In this document: in pieces, positions 8,255 to 16,345 of the stretch | Layout of the letters: each line of letters starts with the position of its first letter | Position numbering within the stretch: the first letter of the stretch is position 1 | From: Bacillus sp. Xin1 | GTDB lineage: Bacteria; Bacillota; Bacilli; Bacillales; Bacillaceae_G | Length of the DNA: 64,000 nucleotides | NCBI RefSeq assembly: GCF_013314535.1 | Contig: NZ_JABUAE010000016.1 | Location: forward strand, 42,065-106,064 | Reading direction: 5' to 3' | Position numbers and translations under genes: made by a program | Notes under the pieces: generated by a model | The model's database searches: none | The model's input: only the letters and a program-made list of their open reading frames with translations | Told to the model about the DNA's origin: nothing

Positions 8255-9088
8255 ATGCAACAACTTCAAAAACAATTAGAAGAAATAAAAGCTAATCATT
8301 ACGTCATAGATCCCACTATAGATATTGATAATTTAAGTTCAACAATGCTCCAACATATCGGTGTACCAGATGGCTACTTACGAGATAAATTAATCTACAC
8401 GACCTTTTTCCATCTCATTAAAAATGACCTTATCCCAAACACACAATTACAACAATTATTGTCCCAAAGTATAAGCGAGCAATATTTATTTTATAAAATA
8501 AATATTGACGATAAGGACGCTGTATTTACTCGGGCGTTTACAACATTATTAATTGCTTTAATTTTAAGTGCCGTTACAAAACATAACTTCTTATCAGAGT
8601 CTGATATATTAAAAGTAAAAGATAAATTAATTTTATACATGAAGCAAGAACATGATTTTCGCGGGTATGTAAACGGTCAAGGCTGGGCTCATAGTATCGC
8701 TCATGTTTCCGATACATTCGATAAACTCATTAAAAACCCGAAGCTTGAAACTGAACATTATCAAGAAATACTGCAAACCTTATTAGAAAAAATAAATGTA
8801 CATACACTGTATTACAAGTACGAGGAAGATGAACGAATTGTCTATCCGATTGTCGCTATGTTGCAAAATGGCTTAGAAGAAAAAGAACTCATCGCATCCT
8901 TACATTCCTTAGTAAATCAAATGCAATCTCAAAAAACAAAATTATCTATCATACTTTATGAAACATTATATGGAAATGTACAATCATTTTTACGAAGCTT
9001 ATTCTTTAGATTAAGAGCATTATCTATATGTAAAGAAACAGAGAAGCAAATTGAAATATTATTAAAAGAGTTAAACAGGTACTATTAA
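8255..9088 (+). CDS. DUF2785 domain protein
   Basis: A 277-residue soluble, alpha-helical protein. The motif GQGWAHSIAHVSDTFDKLI (near residue 142) is the hallmark of DUF2785, and YRDF-like DFRGYVNG precedes it. The family is widespread in Bacillus and has no established function. ATG after AAAAGGAGAG. Monocistronic, ending at a bidirectional terminator. Confidence 0.8.
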   Translation: MQQLQKQLEEIKANHYVIDPTIDIDNLSSTMLQHIGVPDGYLRDKLIYTTFFHLIKNDLIPNTQLQQLLSQSISEQYLFYKINIDDKDAVFTRAFTTLLIALILSAVTKHNFLSESDILKVKDKLILYMKQEHDFRGYVNGQGWAHSIAHVSDTFDKLIKNPKLETEHYQEILQTLLEKINVHTLYYKYEEDERIVYPIVAMLQNGLEEKELIASLHSLVNQMQSQKTKLSIILYETLYGNVQSFLRSLFFRLRALSICKETEKQIEILLKELNRYY

Positions 9089-9119
9089 AAAAGAAGGCCA
9101 CTCAAAAAGTGCCTTCTTC
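9088..9119. terminator. Bidirectional terminator
   Basis: Hairpin AAGAAGGC-CACT / AGTG-CCTTCTT between DUF2785 gene and the convergent small membrane gene, whose last codons it overlaps. Confidence 0.8.
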
Positions 9120-9308
9120 CATTTCACTAATATTCAATTGAAACTTTACAATCCAAACGGAGAAAAGGTGTACACAAATCGCAATAGCCATACATGTACC
9201 ACTCAAAAAAGTTAAAATTGGATGCGAGTATAAATGACCTAATCCATAAGACGCTCCAATGAAAAACATTGTTATGTAGATGTAGATTGCTCCATGTATT
9301 TGCTTCAT
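9102..9308 (-). CDS. Small two-pass membrane protein
   Basis: A 68-residue protein (MKQIHGAIYIYITMFFIGASY...) with two hydrophobic helices (about 6-25 and 32-56) and an acidic tail. The ATG lies 5 bases after AAAGGGGG, a strong ribosome site. No recognisable domain; a cereus-group hypothetical protein. The 280 bases upstream hold only AT-rich sequence and the terminator of the next gene. Confidence 0.6.
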   Translation of the reverse strand: MKQIHGAIYIYITMFFIGASYGLGHLYSHPILTFLSGTCMAIAICVHLFSVWIVKFQLNISEMEEGTF

Positions 9309-9533
9309 AACAGCCCCCTTTTCCCATATTATAACATAAATTTTCTAACTATTCTAATTACTTTGTAATAATCCTTGTTTCTCAACTGTTACACTTCTTA
9401 CAGCTATTTATATATGATGTCCCTTTTAACTATATTTAATCGTACCTTATTAATTAATAGTAACGCAAAATAACCACGATATTCATCGCGCTAATAGAAA
9501 TTATTTTATAAGCAGAAAAAACTTTCTGCAGAC

Positions 9534-9563
9534 AAAAAAGCCCATCTATTTCGATGCGCTTTT
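9534..9563 (-). terminator. Terminator of the cupin-GNAT-DUF6176 operon
   Basis: Read on the minus strand: AAAAGCGCATC / GATGGGCTTTTTT with one mismatch, 30 bases after the last stop codon. Confidence 0.7.
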
Positions 9564-9591
9564 CTTACTACACACAAAGAATACTATTCTA

Positions 9592-9936
9592 TTACTTCAT
9601 CACTTCTTTAACAACATCTTGAATCATGACAACTTCTGTCTTCATATCAACTGCCGGTGCTTCTTCATCAATGCATTCATACCAAAACTCTAAATGCTTT
9701 TTATCGATTTCATGCTGAGAGCTTTCGACATCCGTCCCGCCTTCTCCTTGGGCAGAATACCAATATAGGTATTCTTCACCATCTCTTATTTCCCGGAAAA
9801 TTGTCTCTACATACATTTTCTCGTCGTTTAATGTCAAAAGCACTTCTTTCATATGATCATTGAGAAGTTTCATCCATTCATCAACGCGATGACTCTTACC
9901 TTGTTTTACCTTGAATCTTGTTAATTCGATGTTCAT
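9592..9936 (-). CDS. DUF6176 family protein
   Basis: A 114-residue soluble protein (MNIELTRFKVKQGKSHRVDEWMKLL...) resembling the DUF6176 family, with a likely dimeric alpha/beta-barrel fold (short strands around YLYWYSAQG). No catalytic motif is evident. ATG after GGGGGAAT; the gap to the GNAT gene upstream is 2 bases, so it is the third gene of an operon starting at 11062. Function unknown. Confidence 0.65.
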   Translation of the reverse strand: MNIELTRFKVKQGKSHRVDEWMKLLNDHMKEVLLTLNDEKMYVETIFREIRDGEEYLYWYSAQGEGGTDVESSQHEIDKKHLEFWYECIDEEAPAVDMKTEVVMIQDVVKEVMK

Positions 9937-9938
9937 GT

Positions 9939-10733
9939 TTATTCCCCCATCTTTTTTCGTACATATAAAACATATTCTATCGAATAACCAAAACCTAGTT
10001 TACTAGCTAACTTTTGTGAAGGAATGTTGTCCATATTACAATCCCAGCACGGCGTAATCCCACTTTGTATACAATGTTCTATAAAATAAGTTGCGACTAA
10101 CCGAGCAAGTCCTTTTCCTTGATAATCTGGATGTGTTGCAATATCAATTTCAGCAAAGTCATGCCCTCTAAAAATCGAAACACATTCAGCTACTACTTTT
10201 TGACTTTGAATCATACAAAATCCAAAGCCATGCTTTAAAAACGCTTCTTTTGATCTCCAATACTCCTTATAATACTGCTCCGTAAATTCGGTACTTTTTT
10301 CTATTATGTTTTGATCAATCCGCATAACCTTGTATGTAAAATCATCTAATTCTCTTTTCCTATCTTCAAAACTCTCTCTCTGAAACAGAATTTTTTTACG
10401 AGGAATTTTTTGAAAAGAATCCTTGAAATGATTTTCAATAACGTTCTCCCACTTTACACTAGAAACAAATAATGTAAATCGTTTCTCTGTTGTTAACACA
10501 TTATTTTCAATGTAAGGAAACAAAGTACGTTGAAATTCCTGATCATATGTATCTCCAAACAAATAATAAACACCGTTAGCAGTCGCAATTATTCCCGCTG
10601 TTAACCTCTCATTTACAAAGATGTCACCATCTATTATCCCATCATATACTGCATAGGCAAAAGTAGCTGTCCGTTTATCCTTTTCTAAAACTGGAAGAAT
10701 TGTATGATAATCTACTAACGCTAACTTTTTCAT
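9939..10733 (-). CDS. GNAT family acetyltransferase (ZmaR-like)
   Basis: A 264-residue protein with a divergent N-terminal half and a GNAT fold at the C-terminus: AEIDIATHPDYQGKGLARLVATYFI carries the acetyl-CoA loop (Q-x-x-G-x-A/G), followed by WDCNMDNIPSQKLASKLGF. The layout resembles the zwittermicin-resistance type acetyltransferases of the cereus group. Substrate unknown. It overlaps the cupin stop by 4 bases (ATGA) and is therefore coupled to it. Confidence 0.75.
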   Translation of the reverse strand: MKKLALVDYHTILPVLEKDKRTATFAYAVYDGIIDGDIFVNERLTAGIIATANGVYYLFGDTYDQEFQRTLFPYIENNVLTTEKRFTLFVSSVKWENVIENHFKDSFQKIPRKKILFQRESFEDRKRELDDFTYKVMRIDQNIIEKSTEFTEQYYKEYWRSKEAFLKHGFGFCMIQSQKVVAECVSIFRGHDFAEIDIATHPDYQGKGLARLVATYFIEHCIQSGITPCWDCNMDNIPSQKLASKLGFGYSIEYVLYVRKKMGE

Positions 10734-11062
10734 ACATTCTCCACAATAACGGTGTCCGCATCTAAGTTTTCAAAACAAAGATTAATAGTGCGCTTAAGTG
10801 CCCTTGTTCGATGAACGGTACCTGCTGGAATCAAGATTGAATCATTCGGTTTTAATATGACTGTATTCTTATCTTGAAAATCAATTAATAATTCTCCCTC
10901 TAACACGATAAATAGCTCATCCGAGTTTGAGTGAAAGTGCCAATCATACTCCCCTGTAAACACAGCAATCCGTAAACAGTGACTATTCACATTTGATACA
11001 ACAAAATTTTTGTGCTGCTCTGTAATATCTTTGGTGAGTTCTAAAAGATTCACTTTCTCCAT
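10730..11062 (-). CDS. Cupin domain protein
   Basis: A 110-residue single cupin. Motif 1 is YDWHFHSNSDELFIVLEGEL (metal-binding H, H, E) and motif 2 is SILIPAGTVHRTRA (H). Small cupins of this kind bind a metal and either sense or modify small molecules. The start at 11062 has GGAGAG 5 bases upstream; an ATG at 11074 overlaps the ribosome site. First gene of a three-gene operon with the GNAT and DUF6176 genes. Confidence 0.8.
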   Translation of the reverse strand: MEKVNLLELTKDITEQHKNFVVSNVNSHCLRIAVFTGEYDWHFHSNSDELFIVLEGELLIDFQDKNTVILKPNDSILIPAGTVHRTRALKRTINLCFENLDADTVIVENV

Positions 11063-11236
11063 CGTTCTCTCCATCCTCTAGTTATTTATTATTTCTCCCA
11101 AAAGCCTATCGTTCCAAAGTCAATATCTTTTTTCTGTTTCCTTCGCTAAATTCATTGCTATGCACCCTTTTCGCGACACTCTGTTGCATTCTATTATTTT
11201 CATCTTTTTTATTAATGACACCCTATATAATCCCGT

Positions 11237-11662
11237 TTAGTCTCCACCACCTCCGCAATCTCCACCCCCGCTATTGCTTGCACTACTACAATCATTATCG
11301 CTATAGTTTACAAATCCACTTGAGGAATTGGAAGAGCGTTTCTTTTTCTGCTTTCTTTTCTTATCTTTTCTACTTTCACGGCTTGGCCATACTTTATCAA
11401 ACACTACAAAAAACAGACCGAATGGTGCAAAAAAAGCAATGCCCTGAAAGATATCTTCCAAAAATTCAGGTCTTATCTCTATTTGATAAAATACACCTAA
11501 CAAATACATACACAAAATCACATATAAAACCATACTAATATACCTAGCAATTTCCTCTATACGAAGAGCCAATTTCTTTTTAAATGGTATATTCTGTTCT
11601 TGCTTTTTCTTTATATATTTCTGCCGTTTTATCTGTTTTTTCTTCCTACTCTTTCTCCCCAT
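11237..11662 (-). CDS. Membrane protein with basic N-terminus and Gly/Cys-rich tail
   Basis: A 141-residue protein: a very basic N-terminus (MGRKSRKKKQIKRQKYIKKK), two membrane helices (about 42-62 and 72-95), a second basic stretch (KDKKRKQKKKR) and a Ser/Gly/Cys/Asp tail ending GGGDCGGGGD. The ATG at 11662 follows AGAGGGA by 6 bases. The tail resembles the low-complexity ends of proteins near TPM domains, but no domain can be named. Confidence 0.6.
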   Translation of the reverse strand: MGRKSRKKKQIKRQKYIKKKQEQNIPFKKKLALRIEEIARYISMVLYVILCMYLLGVFYQIEIRPEFLEDIFQGIAFFAPFGLFFVVFDKVWPSRESRKDKKRKQKKKRSSNSSSGFVNYSDNDCSSASNSGGGDCGGGGD

Positions 11663-11761
11663 GACATTCCCTCTCTTATTTTCCGCATACAATTACAAAC
11701 TATCATAAGAGGAATTGTATTAACAAGAAAAAAATTCCATTTTGATAGATTTTTAACTAAC

Positions 11762-11792
11762 AAAAAAGCCCTCCTTATCATAAGGAGGGCTT
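11762..11792 (-). terminator. Terminator of ald
   Basis: Near-perfect 13-bp stem GCCCTCCTTA / TAAGGAGGGC followed on the minus strand by six T. Confidence 0.9.
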
Positions 11793-11805
11793 CGTCTCAT
11801 ATTTA

Positions 11806-12939
11806 TTATGATAAAGCAGGAGCTTTTTCTAGAAGCTCTTTCGCATCAGCATATTGTAGACCGTGAGCTTCTGCAACTGCTTCGAATGTTACATAGCCAT
11901 CTAATGTGTTAATACCTTTTAATAATGCAGTATTACCTAGGCAAGCTTGTTTGTAGCCTTTGTTAGCAATTTGTACTGCATATGGTACTGTTACGTTTGT
12001 TAATGCAAGAGTTGATGTACGTGGAACCGCACCTGGCATGTTTGCAACTGCATAATGAACAACACCATGTTTTTCGTAAGTTGGGTTATCATGAGTTGTA
12101 ATGCGATCAGTTGTTTCGAAAATACCACCTTGGTCAATTGCGATATCTACTACAACAGAACCTGGTTCCATTGATTGAATCATTTCTTCTGTTACAAGTT
12201 TTGGCGCTTTTGCACCTGGAATTAATACCGCACCGATTACAAGATCAGATTCTTTTACAGCTTCTGCGATGTTGTAAGGGTTAGACATTAAAGTTTTCAC
12301 TTGGTTACCGAAAATGTCATCTAATTGACGAAGACGTTCTGCACTTAAGTCGATGATTGTAACATCCGCACCTAGTCCAACTGCAATTTTAGCAGCATTT
12401 GTACCAGCTTGACCACCGCCGATAATTGTTACTTTACCGCGTTTTACCCCTGGAACGCCTGCTAGTAAGATACCTTTTCCGCCTTTTGTTTTTTCAAGGA
12501 ATTGCGCACCAATTTGTGCAGACATACGACCAGCTACTTCACTCATAGGTGCAAGTAGTGGTAAAGAACGATTGTCTAATTGTACTGTTTCATAAGCAAT
12601 TGATGCTACTTTGTTATCAATTAAAGCTTTTGTTAATTCTGGTTCTGGAGCTAAGTGTAAGTATGTGAATAAAATTAAACCTTCACGGAAGTAACCATAT
12701 TCGCTTGCAATTGGCTCTTTTACCTTCATAACCATATCTTGATTCCATGCTCCTTCAGCAGTTTCAACAAGTTTTGCTCCAGCTTGTACATATTCTTCAT
12801 CTGTAAAGCCCGATCCTAAACCTGCACCTTTTTGAACAAAAACTTCATGACCATTGTGTACCAAATGTACAGCACCAGCTGGCGTCATTGCCACGCGGTT
12901 TTCATTGTTTTTAACTTCTGTTGGAATACCGATACGCAT
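11806..12939 (-). CDS. ald: Alanine dehydrogenase
   Basis: A 377-residue enzyme catalysing reversible NAD-dependent deamination of L-alanine to pyruvate. The N-terminus [20 protein letters not shown] is the family signature, the Rossmann loop is [15 protein letters not shown] (about 173-187), and [14 protein letters not shown] is also typical. Needed in Bacillus for growth on alanine and for sporulation. ATG after AAGGGGG. A cre-like palindrome lies about 45 bases upstream. Confidence 0.96.
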   Translation of the reverse strand: MRIGIPTEVKNNENRVAMTPAGAVHLVHNGHEVFVQKGAGLGSGFTDEEYVQAGAKLVETAEGAWNQDMVMKVKEPIASEYGYFREGLILFTYLHLAPEPELTKALIDNKVASIAYETVQLDNRSLPLLAPMSEVAGRMSAQIGAQFLEKTKGGKGILLAGVPGVKRGKVTIIGGGQAGTNAAKIAVGLGADVTIIDLSAERLRQLDDIFGNQVKTLMSNPYNIAEAVKESDLVIGAVLIPGAKAPKLVTEEMIQSMEPGSVVVDIAIDQGGIFETTDRITTHDNPTYEKHGVVHYAVANMPGAVPRTSTLALTNVTVPYAVQIANKGYKQACLGNTALLKGINTLDGYVTFEAVAEAHGLQYADAKELLEKAPALS

Positions 12940-12983
12940 TATTAATTCCCCCTTGAGTTATGAAATGACCCCTGAATCATTTT

Positions 12984-12997
12984 TTAAAGCGCTTTCT
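12984..12997 (-). promoter_or_regulatory. Possible cre site (CcpA) upstream of ald
   Basis: TTAAAGCGCTTTCT contains the palindrome AAAGCGCTTT and agrees with the cre consensus except at two end positions. Its place in the ald promoter region fits carbon-source control; binding is inferred only. Confidence 0.4.
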
Positions 12998-13104
12998 ACG
13001 CTCCTACATTTTAACATAATATCTCAATATTTTACAAAAAATAATGCGGGTTTCCGATAGATTTTATCCCGCATTAACGGAAAGTAATATCCCCCTCTCA
13101 AGAT

Positions 13105-13206
13105 GAAAAAGCCCCAAATTTAGGTGGGGGATACACTGTCCATAAATGCCCGATTGGTTCAACTAACCATCATTGGGGGATAAAGCTCCCCAATGATGGA
13201 AGTTTC
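13105..13206. repeat. Structured intergenic element (bcr-like)
   Basis: Two strong hairpins: CCATCATTGGGG / CCCCAATGATGG (13167-13199, perfect 12 bp) and a weaker GCCCC...GGGGG stem (13111-13130), joined by a short linker with GGTT-CAACT-AACC. It begins 8 bases after the SDR stop codon on the minus strand. The look is that of a mobile cereus-group intergenic repeat, perhaps bcr1; it may also stop transcription of the SDR gene. Confidence 0.55.
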
Positions 13207-13213
13207 ACTTTAT

Positions 13214-13978
13214 CTATTTTTGTCGATATCTATGAATGACGTCAACTGCACCTGTTACTTCTATAATGGTGCCCGTAATCATATCGGAATCTTCCTCGCA
13301 TAAAAATGCAATGGTACGAGCGATATCTTCACCTGTCCCAGATCTACCAATTGGCGTCCTACTTTCTTTCATCTTACGCGCCTCTTGAATCGTTGCTTCT
13401 TTCATTTCACCAATGATATCGCCTGGGCAAACCATATTTGATGTAATGCCATACTCTGCTTCTTCATAAGCAATTGTCTTTGTTAACGAAACAAGTCCTA
13501 CCTTTGCAGCTGCGAATGCGGAGCGATACATCCAACCAGGTGCACTATCTGCCCCTTGAAATCCATAATTAATAATTCGGCCAAAATGGTGTTTTCTCAT
13601 AATCGGAACGACAAGCTTTAATAAACGAAACACTGCTGTTAGGTTTCCTTGTATCATTTCATTCCATTCATCTTCTTCGTAATCAATTAAATTTTTACGT
13701 TCAAATACGTAAGGACCCGCATTATTAATTAAAAAATCGATTTTGCCAAAGCGGCCGATTGCTTCTTCTACTATTTTATGTAAATCTTCTTTATTAGTGA
13801 CATCCGCTTGTACAAACTGCAAACGTTCTTCTAGATGTTTATATTTTTCCTTCATTGTTTCTACAGCACGCATATCACTATGATATGTTACGGTTACTGA
13901 ATATCCTTCAGCCAATAATTTTTCTGTTACTTTCTTTCCTAAACCTTTCGTACCGGCTGTAATGAGCGCGTGTCTCAC
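13214..13978 (-). CDS. Short-chain dehydrogenase/reductase family protein (YtkK-like)
   Basis: A 254-residue Rossmann-fold protein starting at GTG after AAGGAGG; longer in-frame ATG starts up to 14206 have no ribosome site and run into the usp promoter. The cofactor loop is TAGTKGLGKKV and NNAGPY is present. The catalytic Tyr-x3-Lys is changed: the aligned site reads FAAAK (SAFAAAKVGLVSL), and the usual Ser is not evident. So it may bind NAD(P) without being a normal reductase. Same place as B. subtilis ytkK, near ytkL and argH. Confidence 0.8.
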   Translation of the reverse strand: MRHALITAGTKGLGKKVTEKLLAEGYSVTVTYHSDMRAVETMKEKYKHLEERLQFVQADVTNKEDLHKIVEEAIGRFGKIDFLINNAGPYVFERKNLIDYEEDEWNEMIQGNLTAVFRLLKLVVPIMRKHHFGRIINYGFQGADSAPGWMYRSAFAAAKVGLVSLTKTIAYEEAEYGITSNMVCPGDIIGEMKEATIQEARKMKESRTPIGRSGTGEDIARTIAFLCEEDSDMITGTIIEVTGAVDVIHRYRQK

Positions 13979-14159
13979 AAAAATAGCCTCCTTTTTATTC
14001 CTATACTCAATATGTAACAAGTTCTCCCTACAATTACAACTAAAAAGAATCGAAATACATTTTTCAAAATTCTGTAACGTTTTCAGCAAGCACGTTACCA
14101 TATTTTTCTTTATAATTAAGTTGTAAAAGGTTATAAAAATGAATTGGGAGGAATCTACT

Positions 14160-14618
14160 ATGAATAATACATATACAAATATTTTAATTGCAGTGGACGG
14201 TTCCAAAGAAGCAGAAAAAGCCTTTAAAAAAGCAATTCAAGTCGCAAAACGTAACAATGCAACATTAACAATCGCTCATATCGTTGATGTAAAAGCATAC
14301 TCTGCAGTAGAAGCATACAGCAGAGCAATTGCTGAGCGCGCAAACCTTTTTGCAGAAGATCTATTAGAAGACTACAAAAAAACTGCAGCTGAAGCTGGTC
14401 TTGAAAAAGTTGAACTTGTATTAGAATTCGGTAATCCAAAATCTAAAATTTCAAAAGAAATCGCTCCAAAACATAAAGTAGACTTAATCATGTGCGGTGC
14501 AACTGGTTTAAACGCAGTAGAACGCTTCTTAATCGGTAGCGTCTCTGAACATATTATTCGCTATGCGAAATGCGATGTCCTTGTTGTTCGTGGTGAAGAA
14601 GAGCAAGGTAACCTTTAA
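14160..14618 (+). CDS. Universal stress protein UspA family
   Basis: A 152-residue cytosolic protein (NILIAVDGSKEAEKAFKKAI...) with the ATP-binding motif G-x2-G-x9-G-S at the C-terminus (GATGLNAVERFLIGS). Usp proteins bind ATP and help survival under stress; the exact role here is unknown. ATG after GGGAGG. Divergent from the SDR gene with a shared promoter region; ended by a hairpin at 14628. Confidence 0.92.
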   Translation: MNNTYTNILIAVDGSKEAEKAFKKAIQVAKRNNATLTIAHIVDVKAYSAVEAYSRAIAERANLFAEDLLEDYKKTAAEAGLEKVELVLEFGNPKSKISKEIAPKHKVDLIMCGATGLNAVERFLIGSVSEHIIRYAKCDVLVVRGEEEQGNL

Positions 14619-14627
14619 TAAATAGGG

Positions 14628-14663
14628 AAAACACCAAATCTTATGCAGACTTGGTGTTTTTTT
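14628..14663. terminator. Bidirectional terminator
   Basis: Hairpin AAAACACCAA(ATC) / (GAC)TTGGTGTTTTTTT between usp and the convergent membrane gene. Confidence 0.85.
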
Positions 14664-15351
14664 ATCTTATGTATTTTCCTATGAAAACAAGACAAGCTAT
14701 GATGACAATCACAATGGCATATAAATGTGGTGGGAGGAACTTCATTGCCCATAATCCCATCGCAATGGTTGCAAGTGTCAAATAACTCATTTTCGCATAG
14801 TATGTCATTTTTTTTCGTAAAAGAAATACATACACATAACCAATTGGTGGTGTAACTAAACAAAGAATGAAGATAAGTGTTGAATTGAAATACCATTTTT
14901 GTTTAGCTAATTGCTCCATTTCTTCTTCTATCATTTTATCTTCTTGTTCTTGTATATCTTTTTCAAAAGGATCCTCATCTGCCTCAGTCTTTTCACTCAT
15001 ATACGGAATAAAGTGAAAAAAGAAATAATAGAAAAACATCGTTGCCCCAAGCTTTAAATCGAATCCCTTTTCCGCGATGCGTTCACTTACAAAACTCAGA
15101 ACTATCGGAAAAACAAAAACGTATGTCATCATCCAAAATGATTTTTTCCGCTTTTCCTTCTTTCTCTCCCTTTTATTTTGTTCCTGTTTTCTCCTATATA
15201 TCCATAGTGAGATGCAGCAATCCATTACAAATATACAAAAAATAAAAAACGCGATATACATAGGTTTTATATATTGCAAAGTAAGAATATCAGGAAATGC
15301 ATATGTGACTATAATGACCGTGTATAAAATAATGACAAACCTATAAAGCAA
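14662..15351 (-). CDS. Multi-pass membrane protein of unknown function
   Basis: A 229-residue protein with about six membrane helices. Two lysine/arginine/glutamate-rich stretches (KQEQNKRERKKEKRKK near 55; an acidic-basic segment near 125-150) lie between them on the inner side. It starts at TTG after AGGGGAGA. No family recognised. It stands alone. Confidence 0.65.
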   Translation of the reverse strand: MLYRFVIILYTVIIVTYAFPDILTLQYIKPMYIAFFIFCIFVMDCCISLWIYRRKQEQNKRERKKEKRKKSFWMMTYVFVFPIVLSFVSERIAEKGFDLKLGATMFFYYFFFHFIPYMSEKTEADEDPFEKDIQEQEDKMIEEEMEQLAKQKWYFNSTLIFILCLVTPPIGYVYVFLLRKKMTYYAKMSYLTLATIAMGLWAMKFLPPHLYAIVIVIIACLVFIGKYIR

Positions 15352-15471
15352 CTCTATCTCCCCTTATTTTTTAACATCCTAATAACAAAACATTAACATA
15401 TGAAACACAACTATTGTTATACAATAAGGAACTTTCGGTTACGCTAAGAAAAACGAAATGAGGGATGCTAC

Positions 15472-15651
15472 ATGGGAGATTATGAACGAATTATTCTAGA
15501 TGTAAATGATGAAGAACTTGAAATGCTCGATACGATCTGTTCTCATTTTAAAGAAAAGCATGGCGTTGAGCTAAGCCACGGTGCATTACTACGTGATTTA
15601 ATGGATATCGAATATATTCGTATTACAGAAAACAGACATAAATATGAATAA
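15472..15651 (+). CDS. Small acidic protein of unknown function (59 aa)
   Basis: Encodes MGDYERIILDVNDEELEMLD..., a 59-residue acidic, helical protein with a middle CSHFKEKHGVELSHGALLRDLMD that could form a ribbon-helix-helix-like fold; this is a guess from pattern. ATG after GAGGGA and followed by a good terminator. Position upstream of argGH suggests a conserved Bacillus small gene, but I cannot name it. Confidence 0.65.
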   Translation: MGDYERIILDVNDEELEMLDTICSHFKEKHGVELSHGALLRDLMDIEYIRITENRHKYE

Positions 15652-15679
15652 GAAAAAATGACATAATATTACACTCATT

Positions 15680-15709
15680 TAGAGGTTATACGATTGTATA
15701 CCCTCTTTT
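15680..15709 (+). terminator. Terminator of the 59-aa gene
   Basis: Hairpin AGAGG-TTATA / TGTATACCCTCT followed by five T. Confidence 0.75.
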
Positions 15710-15716
15710 TCGTCAT

Positions 15717-15763
15717 AAAAAGACGTTCATTCCATGGCAAAACCACTTTACCGAACGTCTTTT
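15717..15763 (-). terminator. Terminator of phnA
   Basis: 11-bp stem AAAAGACGTTC / GAACGTCTTTT with a 25-base loop, downstream of the phnA stop. Confidence 0.7.
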
Positions 15764-15785
15764 CAATCACTTTTATATAACTATC

Positions 15786-16127
15786 TTATGCCTTTTTAAC
15801 AAATTCAGATTTTAATTTCATAGCTCCAAAACCGTCAATTTTGCAATCGATATCATGATCTCCGTCAACTAAACGGATACTCTTTACTTTTGTACCTATT
15901 TTGATAACGGATGAAGTTCCTTTTACTTTCAGGTCTTTGATTACTGTTACAGCATCCCCATCGTTTAAGATATTTCCATTTGCATCTTTCACAACTTTTG
16001 TATCTTCACTATTTTCAGTTTCTGATTCTAAAGCCCATTCATGCGCACACTCTGGGCAAACAAAAAGACTTCCATCTTCATACGTATATTCTGAATTACA
16101 TTTCGGGCAGTTTGGTAAGTTTTGCAT
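15786..16127 (-). CDS. phnA: PhnA family protein
   Basis: A 113-residue protein: N-terminal zinc ribbon (CPKC near residue 6, CPEC near 21) and the PhnA domain ([32 protein letters not shown]). Despite the name, no enzyme activity is firmly known; members occur near phosphonate genes in some bacteria, but no such genes are seen here. Start at 16127 follows TGGAGG; upstream in-frame ATGs at 16163 and 16145 are weaker. Confidence 0.88.
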   Translation of the reverse strand: MQNLPNCPKCNSEYTYEDGSLFVCPECAHEWALESETENSEDTKVVKDANGNILNDGDAVTVIKDLKVKGTSSVIKIGTKVKSIRLVDGDHDIDCKIDGFGAMKLKSEFVKKA

Positions 16128-16301
16128 ATTTTTTATTTCCTCCATTATAAAAATTACTTTCAATTCCCTTTTTATACCTTCGTAACCATAACAATTACGA
16201 ACTTAAAATTCATGAAAAATAGGGATATTGCTTATATACTGCCATAGTATTTTCAGATTGACAAGCCAACTTTATGTGAACATTTTGTCTACAAATTAAA
16301 C

Positions 16302-16340
16302 AGAGGATACTCTGCTCCTGTATGGAACTTAGTATCCTCT
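16302..16340 (-). terminator. Terminator of argGH
   Basis: Perfect 10-bp stem AGAGGATACT / AGTATCCTCT with T-rich sequence following on the minus strand. Confidence 0.8.
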
Positions 16341-16345
16341 CGTCC

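Noticed and set aside
13979-14206. Long N-terminal extension of the SDR protein
   Set aside because: It would pass through the usp promoter region; GTG at 13978 with AAGGAGG gives a normal SDR start.
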